Positions 6,808 to 10,899 of a stretch of DNA of 10,899 bases are shown here, piece by piece. Each line of letters starts with the position of its first letter. Position 1 is the first letter of the stretch. The position numbers and the translations under genes were made by a program. The notes under the pieces were generated by a model. The model was not told the DNA's origin. It ran no database searches and saw nothing but the letters and a program-made list of their open reading frames with translations. This DNA comes from Deltaproteobacteria bacterium (lineage in GTDB: Bacteria; Desulfobacterota; Desulfobulbia; Desulfobulbales; Desulfobulbaceae), in assembly GCA_013151365.1 (NCBI GenBank), contig JAADIK010000162.1:1-10899 (forward strand). Direction: 5' to 3'.

Positions 6808-8535
6808 ATGGAGATACACAGTAAAATATACAGAGAAGGACAATGTCTTCTCGTTTTGTTGGTAACATTTTTGTGTCTGCTCGGGCCGGGAACGTCCCGG
6901 GCGGCCGCAACCCGGAAATCCGTCGCCATTCTGCCTTTTACCCTCAACGCGCCGCCGGGCCGGCAGTATCTGCAGGCGGGTCTCCGGGATATGCTGGGCA
7001 GCCGGATCGCCGCGGAAACCGGTTCCGTGATTATCGACAAGAAGGACGTTGATACCGCTTTACGGAAGGCCGGCGGCCGGTTGACTGCCAAAAATATGGG
7101 CGCGTTTGCCAGGAAAGTCGGTGCCGATTACCTGATTTTCGGCTCGATAAACGCCCTGGGGGCCGGTATGTCCGTCGATGCCCGCGTGTTCTCGGCCGCC
7201 GCTCCGGCCGCCAAGGCCGTGCAGACGTTTTATGACACGGCCACCAGCAACGATCAGATCATGGGCACCATTGATTCCCTGTCCTGGGATATCATTGAAA
7301 AAGTTTTTCATAAGAAAAGGCCGGCCGCCCTGGCGGCCGCGCCCGAACCGGCAGTCGCACCCGCGGAGCGGAGCGGGATGGCCGGGTTTGCAACCGCCAA
7401 TCCGGAAAAGACCTTTATGGCGAGCCGCGGCGCCTACGTCTATGGTATGAGCGGTGACCGCAATTTTGTTAAAACCCGTAATTTCAACATGAGTCTCCAG
7501 GACCTGGCCCTGGGAGATGTGGACGGCGACGGCCGGATCGATGTCATCCTGGCCGGCCCGCACGAGGTGCAGGTGTTTCACCGTGACGGCACCAGGCTCA
7601 ATCTTTTCGCCACGATCAAGATGGGCGCCAGGTACCGTATTCACAGCGTCAACGCCGCCGATCTCAACGGCAACGGCCGGGATGAGATCTATATCAGTGC
7701 CGCGGATGCGAAAATCCCGGGCTCCCGGGCCGTCGAATGGAACGGGAAACGGTTTGTCGACCTGTTCCGGGAGGCCCGCTGGTATATCAGGCCCTTGCGG
7801 GTTCCCGGCATGGGGCTGATCCTGGCAGGGCAACGGGCCGGCCTGCTGCCCATTGAACCGGGCATCTTCAGCCTGGTGCAAAAAGACGGCAAGGTGAGGG
7901 CCGGGGAGCGGCTGTCGATCCCGGCCAAGATCAATCTCTTTAACTTTGTCTATGCGGACCTCGATGGTAACGGCCAACACGAGATCGTGGCCCTTGATAA
8001 CTCGTTTAAACTGGAGGTGATCAAGGGGGGGGCGGTGGTCTGGAAGAGCGAGGGGCGCTACTGCGGCACCAAGCGGTATATCGGCGGTTATCCGAGCATG
8101 ATGCCGGGAGTCAGCAGCTCGATGAATGACGAGGTTGATGCTTTTGGTGAAAAGTATGTGGAAACCTTTATCCCCTCACGAATTCTGGTCAGCGATGTGG
8201 ATCATGATGGTACGGACGACATTATTCTCAACCGCAATCCCTCGACCTTGACCGCGGTTTTACCGCGGGAGATTCAATACAAAAGCGGAACCATTGTCGG
8301 TCTGAAATGGAACGGCCTGGGCCTGGAAGAGATGTGGCGCACCAGGAAGATTGACGGCTATGTGGTTGATTACCAGGCCAAGTCTCAGGTGATGAAATTG
8401 CAGCCCGGCGTTGCCGATGAGCTGTTTATCGGGGTGGTGCTGAATTCGGGAACACTTGAATCCCTGCTGGGAGATCAGTCCACGGTAGTGATGTATCCGT
8501 TTGATTTCGCGAAACTGAAGAATAACAAGCAGTGA
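6808..8535 (+). CDS. Exported protein with N-terminal TolB/CsgG-like domain and four VCBS/FG-GAP-type calcium-loop repeats
   Basis: 575 residues from the chosen start. A signal peptide spans 1-33 (hydrophobic 13-26, ending SRAAA). Residues 37-167 begin KSVAILPF and contain an alpha/beta region with ADYLIFGSI, resembling the N-terminal domain of TolB- or CsgG/LpoB-like periplasmic proteins. An Ala/Pro linker follows (171-190). Four EF-hand-like loops then occur: DVDGDGRID (237-245), DLNGNGRDE (285-293), DLDGNGQHE (384-392) and DVDHDGTDD (463-471), typical of FG-GAP/VCBS beta-propeller blades. It is likely a periplasmic or surface binding protein stabilised by calcium. Start 6808 has AGGTGA 4 bases upstream and gives a clean signal peptide. 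A GTG at 6637 overlaps the patatin stop in the same frame but would bury that signal. The specific function is unknown. Confidence 0.8.
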   Translation: MEIHSKIYREGQCLLVLLVTFLCLLGPGTSRAAATRKSVAILPFTLNAPPGRQYLQAGLRDMLGSRIAAETGSVIIDKKDVDTALRKAGGRLTAKNMGAFARKVGADYLIFGSINALGAGMSVDARVFSAAAPAAKAVQTFYDTATSNDQIMGTIDSLSWDIIEKVFHKKRPAALAAAPEPAVAPAERSGMAGFATANPEKTFMASRGAYVYGMSGDRNFVKTRNFNMSLQDLALGDVDGDGRIDVILAGPHEVQVFHRDGTRLNLFATIKMGARYRIHSVNAADLNGNGRDEIYISAADAKIPGSRAVEWNGKRFVDLFREARWYIRPLRVPGMGLILAGQRAGLLPIEPGIFSLVQKDGKVRAGERLSIPAKINLFNFVYADLDGNGQHEIVALDNSFKLEVIKGGAVVWKSEGRYCGTKRYIGGYPSMMPGVSSSMNDEVDAFGEKYVETFIPSRILVSDVDHDGTDDIILNRNPSTLTAVLPREIQYKSGTIVGLKWNGLGLEEMWRTRKIDGYVVDYQAKSQVMKLQPGVADELFIGVVLNSGTLESLLGDQSTVVMYPFDFAKLKNNKQ

Positions 8536-8546
8536 TATGAATTATG

Positions 8547-8603
8547 CCTTGAATCCGTGAGCGTTCGAGAACGGTGCGGATGCAGGGTGTCACTGGTTCA
8601 GGT
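8547..8603 (+). repeat. Mosaic intergenic repeat, divergent copy (D)
   Basis: TGAATCCGTGA (8550-8560) is identical to the family core in the other copies. It is preceded by CCT as in a degenerate left end, and TTCAGGT at 8597-8603 matches the right end of copy C. The interior differs and holds its own small palindrome, CGTTCGAGAACG (8562-8573). It lies 12 bases after the stop of the calcium-loop protein. Confidence 0.5.
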
Positions 8604-8631
8604 TGAAATAATTACCGGGCGGCCGATCTCT

Positions 8632-8650
8632 TATCTGAAATATTCAGATA
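8632..8650. promoter_or_regulatory. Perfect palindrome, candidate operator for the cytochrome genes
   Basis: TATCTGAA-ATA-TTCAGATA has two perfect 8-base arms and a 3-base centre. Its centre (8641) lies 23 bases upstream of the -35 box at 8664, or about 60 bases before the expected transcription start, where class I activators commonly bind. It does not fit the FNR/CRP half-site consensus. The binding protein is unknown. Confidence 0.5.
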
Positions 8651-8663
8651 TTGTAATCACCTC

Positions 8664-8692
8664 TTGACTTTGAGGAAATGGTTGTTTTAATA
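8664..8692 (+). promoter_or_regulatory. Sigma70-like promoter for the cytochrome genes
   Basis: TTGACT (8664-8669) and TTAATA (8687-8692) are separated by 17 bases. The register can shift by one base to TTTAAT or TAATAT with 16 or 18 bases. It is the best promoter match upstream of the cytochromes and lies just after the palindrome at 8632-8650. It predicts a leader of about 310 bases. Confidence 0.5.
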
Positions 8693-9012
8693 TGCAAAGC
8701 TTGTTTCTGAACCGTCAAGGACAGCCTTGTGTCGCAAAATTAAGTTCAAGAATGGCGCAACGATGAAAATCAGGAGAGTTGCAGCATGCTTTTTTCGGCG
8801 GAAAACAAATGAGTTGACTGTAAAGATTGTCAATCGGATGCCGGTTGGATCACGAGACGACAGCCACCTGCATTTGTATCCGGATGTTACACGGAGACGT
8901 ACTTGTTATTGAAATAATTGGTGCCGGCTGAAATTTATACCCGGCTACGGTAACAAAATTGCGGAACCTGACAATTCTACACACATTAAGGAAATTGAGG
9001 GGAGGAGATGTT

Positions 9013-9843
9013 ATGAGGAGATTATTTGTCTTGGCCGCGGCCGTTTTTATGGCCATGGGCCTTGTGGCTTTCTGGGGAAGCACTCCCCGGGCGGCCGAGC
9101 AGGCGCCCAAGGCTAAGGTCGCGAAAAAGGCCGTAGCCGTACTGCAAAACAGCGACTGCGTCAAGTGCCACCCGGCGATCGTCGGCCAGATCCAGGCCGC
9201 GGGCGGCAAGCATAAAACCGAAGTAGCCTGTCTCGATTGCCACGAGGGCGGCCATCCGCCGGCAACTGCCAAAGGCGCAATCATTCCCAAGTGTTCAAAA
9301 TGTCATGAAGGCAAATCGCATTTTAGACTCCCCCGTTGCCTCCGCTGTCATCAGAACCCGCATCAGCCCTTGAAAATAGTCTTTAAGGGCAAAGTAAAAG
9401 CAGCCTGTAAAACCTGCCATTTGAAGGAAGTTCAGGAGGTTAATCAGCACCCGAGCGCCCATTCAAAGGTAGATTGTTCTTTTTGTCATGTCAAACATGG
9501 TTTCATTCCCAACTGCCTGACAAAGTGCCACAAACCGCACCGGAAAGGCCAGACGTTTAAAGATTGTGTCAGTTGTCACAAGGTGCATCAGCCCCTGCCG
9601 GCGACCTATGGAGACAAGATCGCCAATAAGCAATGTGGCGCCTGTCATGGGAAGATTGTGAAACTGCTGGAATCAGGTTCGACGAAGCACGCCAAACTGC
9701 ACTGTGTTTTCTGTCATCAAGGTACCCATGGTATGATACCTAAATGTCAGGATTGTCACGGTACGCCGCACCCCGCAGCAATGATGTCTAAGTTCAAGAA
9801 ATGCTTGAATTGTCATGTTAATCCCCATAACCTGACTACCTAA
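9013..9843 (+). CDS. Exported dodecaheme c-type cytochrome (three tandem tetraheme units, one CX3CH)
   Basis: 276 residues. A signal peptide spans 1-28 (ending PRAA), followed by a Lys/Ala linker. Eleven CXXCH motifs start at C49, 73, 94, 109, 132, 155, 185, 208, 231, 245 and 264. A twelfth site, C168-LTK-C172-H173, is CX3CH. The motifs fall into three units (about 46-120, 129-195, 205-273), each ordered as CxxCH, a His-rich CxxCH, IPxCxxCH, then CLxCH-xNPH-type. Fourteen further His residues could give every heme a bis-His ligand. With about 21 residues per heme, this is packed like c7/c3-type electron conduits. It is probably periplasmic or extracellular electron transfer; partners are unproven. 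GGAGG lies 7 bases before ATG 9013, which decides the start over an upstream in-frame extension. A paralog follows 22 bases later, suggesting an operon. Confidence 0.88.
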   Translation: MRRLFVLAAAVFMAMGLVAFWGSTPRAAEQAPKAKVAKKAVAVLQNSDCVKCHPAIVGQIQAAGGKHKTEVACLDCHEGGHPPATAKGAIIPKCSKCHEGKSHFRLPRCLRCHQNPHQPLKIVFKGKVKAACKTCHLKEVQEVNQHPSAHSKVDCSFCHVKHGFIPNCLTKCHKPHRKGQTFKDCVSCHKVHQPLPATYGDKIANKQCGACHGKIVKLLESGSTKHAKLHCVFCHQGTHGMIPKCQDCHGTPHPAAMMSKFKKCLNCHVNPHNLTT

Positions 9844-9865
9844 ATATTATATTTGGAGTTGAACA

Positions 9866-10624
9866 ATGAAAAAGAAATTTGCTGCCGCGGTCTTGACATC
9901 AGTAGGAATGCTTTTATTCAGTGGGCTTCTGGTTGCCTGCGCCCCTCACAAGGCGGGCAACCAGGCGATGATGCAGAAAGAAAAGGCGCCCCAGGCCGTT
10001 GCGGTTAAGAAAGCAACCGCGCCGACCGTGACCGCGATCAAGCCGAAGGCCGTGGTCAAGCTGAAGACCGTGGCCAAGGCCGCTCCTGCCAAAGATCTTA
10101 CCGGGGCGGCCCTTTACACCCAGAAGCCGACCCCGCTTGAGCCGGTGGAATGTGCCCGCTGCCATTCCACCCAGTATAATAATCTGGTGGCGCATGGTCT
10201 TAAACACCGTTTCCTGTGTACCAACTGCCATCGGCAGTTCCATACCTACAATCCGACAAAACACAATTACAAGGCCATCATGCCTAAATGCCAGCGCTGT
10301 CATGGACTGAAGCACGGCAAGTCGTTTCCCAAATGTATGATGTGCCATCAGAACCCGCATTCTCCCCTGCAGATTCCTTTTTCCGTCCTGACCAAGAAGG
10401 TCAAAGTCAAAAGCGGAAAAATGGTTATTCGTTGCGCGATCTGCCACAAGAAGGAAGGGACCGAGTTTGCCAACAATCCCACCAAGCACAACACCGAGGT
10501 TAATTGTGACGGCTGTCATTCGGGCAAGCATGGTTACATCCCCAGTTGCCTGGACTGTCATGATCCCCATGTCAAGGGTCAGACTTTTAAGGATTGCCTG
10601 GTCTGCCATTCCATAGCGCCTTGA
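9866..10624 (+). CDS. Multiheme cytochrome c lipoprotein, frame broken after eight hemes
   Basis: 252 residues to the TGA at 10622. The signal peptide ends in a lipobox L22-V-A-C25, so the mature protein should be lipid-anchored, probably to the outer membrane. A 50-residue Lys/Ala/Val/Pro-rich tether follows. CXXCH motifs start at C96, 118, 142, 157 (unit 1) and C190, 214, 228, 244 (unit 2), in the same order and with the same flanking residues as the upstream paralog (QNPH, GKHGYIP, VKGQTFKDC). It stops exactly where unit 2 ends. The third tetraheme unit continues in another frame at 10612-10881. Thus either the gene carries an indel near 10610-10621, or an eight-heme form is made. GGAG lies 7 bases before the start. 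Reconstructed, it would be about 338 residues with 12 hemes. Confidence 0.85.
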   Translation: MKKKFAAAVLTSVGMLLFSGLLVACAPHKAGNQAMMQKEKAPQAVAVKKATAPTVTAIKPKAVVKLKTVAKAAPAKDLTGAALYTQKPTPLEPVECARCHSTQYNNLVAHGLKHRFLCTNCHRQFHTYNPTKHNYKAIMPKCQRCHGLKHGKSFPKCMMCHQNPHSPLQIPFSVLTKKVKVKSGKMVIRCAICHKKEGTEFANNPTKHNTEVNCDGCHSGKHGYIPSCLDCHDPHVKGQTFKDCLVCHSIAP

Positions 10625-10881
10625 AGATCAAAAAGTATCCGGAGAATACCCCCAGTAATATCTGCGGCTCCTGTCACAAGTCTGAATATAAAAAATTACA
10701 GACCAACCACACGAAGCATTCGGAGCTGCATTGTGCGACCTGTCATGTCGTCCACGGCTTTATTCCCAAGTGTCAGAGTTGCCATGGTTTGCCCCATAGT
10801 GCCGGCCTGCACAAGAAATTCCCCAATTGTCTGGCTTGTCACAAGGATCCCCATAACCTGCCCATGAACCGGAAGAAATAA
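10594..10881 (+). pseudogene. Frameshifted 3' part of the lipoprotein cytochrome (third tetraheme unit)
   Basis: This open frame carries four CXXCH motifs (CGSCH, CATCH, CQSCH, CLACH) and ends DPHNLPMNRKK. It aligns with unit 3 of the 9013-9843 protein: HCxxCH, HGxIPKCQxCHGxPH, then FxxCLxCHxxPHNL. It has no signal peptide, and the only start in the frame is a TTG at 10594 without a Shine-Dalgarno. As an independent product it could not reach the periplasm for heme attachment. Just after the break this frame reads HSALKI, matching HSPLQI and HQPLKI in units 1 of the two cytochromes. This shows that it continues the upstream gene after a net loss of one base (1 or 4 bases) around 10610-10611, or a sequencing error there. 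Confidence 0.75.
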
Positions 10882-10899
10882 CCGGATCACGGTCTACGT

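Larger units (their letters stand above)
8536..9012. other. Long non-coding stretch upstream of the cytochromes
   Basis: 477 bases without a convincing gene. It holds repeat copy D, a perfect 19-base palindrome (8632-8650), a sigma70-like promoter (8664-8692) and then about 310 bases of probable leader before the first cytochrome start. A short open frame (8727-8912, or from ATG 8763) has no Shine-Dalgarno and no recognisable domain. I looked for the conserved blocks of a GEMM-type cyclic-dinucleotide riboswitch, common before cytochrome genes in related bacteria, and did not see them. Confidence 0.6.

Noticed and set aside
7060..7980. Antisense open frame opposite the calcium-loop protein
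   Set aside because: No recognisable domain, and the sense frame has a signal peptide and repeated DxDxDG loops. The same reasoning applies to the antisense frames at 4771-5556, 5561-6556 and 9914-10609.
8679..8695. Sigma54 (-24/-12) promoter before the cytochromes
   Set aside because: The GG to GC distance is 14 bases instead of 12, and the rest of the consensus is poor. The sigma70-like pair at 8664/8687 is better.
8727..8912. Short open frame in the cytochrome leader (possible 49-residue peptide from ATG 8763)
   Set aside because: No Shine-Dalgarno, no domain, and an Arg-rich composition without a coding signature. It was kept only as part of the leader description.
8700..9000. GEMM-type cyclic-di-GMP/cGAMP riboswitch in the cytochrome leader
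   Set aside because: The conserved sequence blocks of that motif could not be found by eye. A covariance search would decide.
10610..10624. Programmed -1 ribosomal frameshift in the lipoprotein cytochrome
   Set aside because: No slippery heptamer in the right phase (the zero-frame codons are GCG CCT before the stop) and no obvious downstream pseudoknot. A simple indel is more likely.

Overview
The window reads as chromosomal DNA of a GC-rich, anaerobic, metal- or sulfur-respiring bacterium, most likely Desulfobacterota (possibly Desulfobulbales). This is inferred from very dense multiheme c-type cytochromes, a NikR nickel regulator, and a DedA-PAP2-LssY_C membrane protein in one neighbourhood. 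No rRNA, tRNA, transposase, integrase or CRISPR array is visible.

Layout. Positions 1-183 are non-coding and hold a long imperfect hairpin plus two modules of an interspersed repeat. On the minus strand lie uppP (undecaprenyl-diphosphatase, 184-1155) and, upstream of it, nikR (1342-1758). A dyad resembling a NikR operator sits between them. A divergent AT-rich intergenic region separates nikR from a plus-strand run: a 661-residue DedA/PAP2/LssY_C fusion (2052-4037), an EI24/CysZ-like membrane protein (4196-4975), a stand-alone DedA protein (5035-5649), a patatin-like phospholipase (5693-6640) and an exported protein with four Ca-loop (VCBS/FG-GAP-type) repeats (6808-8535). After a 477-base non-coding stretch with a strong palindrome and a sigma70-like promoter come two paralogous multiheme cytochromes. 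The first (9013-9843) is soluble or exported. The second (9866 onward) is a lipoprotein whose frame is broken near 10610.

How the genes fit together. The first two thirds form an envelope-lipid neighbourhood. UppP and the PAP2 domain are both candidate polyprenyl-diphosphate phosphatases. DedA proteins are now linked to recycling of undecaprenyl phosphate across the membrane, so the fusion could couple dephosphorylation to carrier return. The last part is an electron-transfer module. Both cytochromes are built from three tandem tetraheme units, giving 12 hemes each once the second frame is repaired. One motif in the first protein is CX3CH instead of CXXCH. The break in the second falls at the unit 2/unit 3 boundary.

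A modular repeat (core TGAATCCGTGA) recurs in four intergenic regions, including a perfect 29-base inverted pair at 156-184 and 4981-5009. No wholly new defence or mobile system is evident. The strongest leads are the 3 x 4-heme paralogous cytochrome pair with its palindrome-promoter leader, the mosaic repeat family, and the possible nickel control next to uppP.
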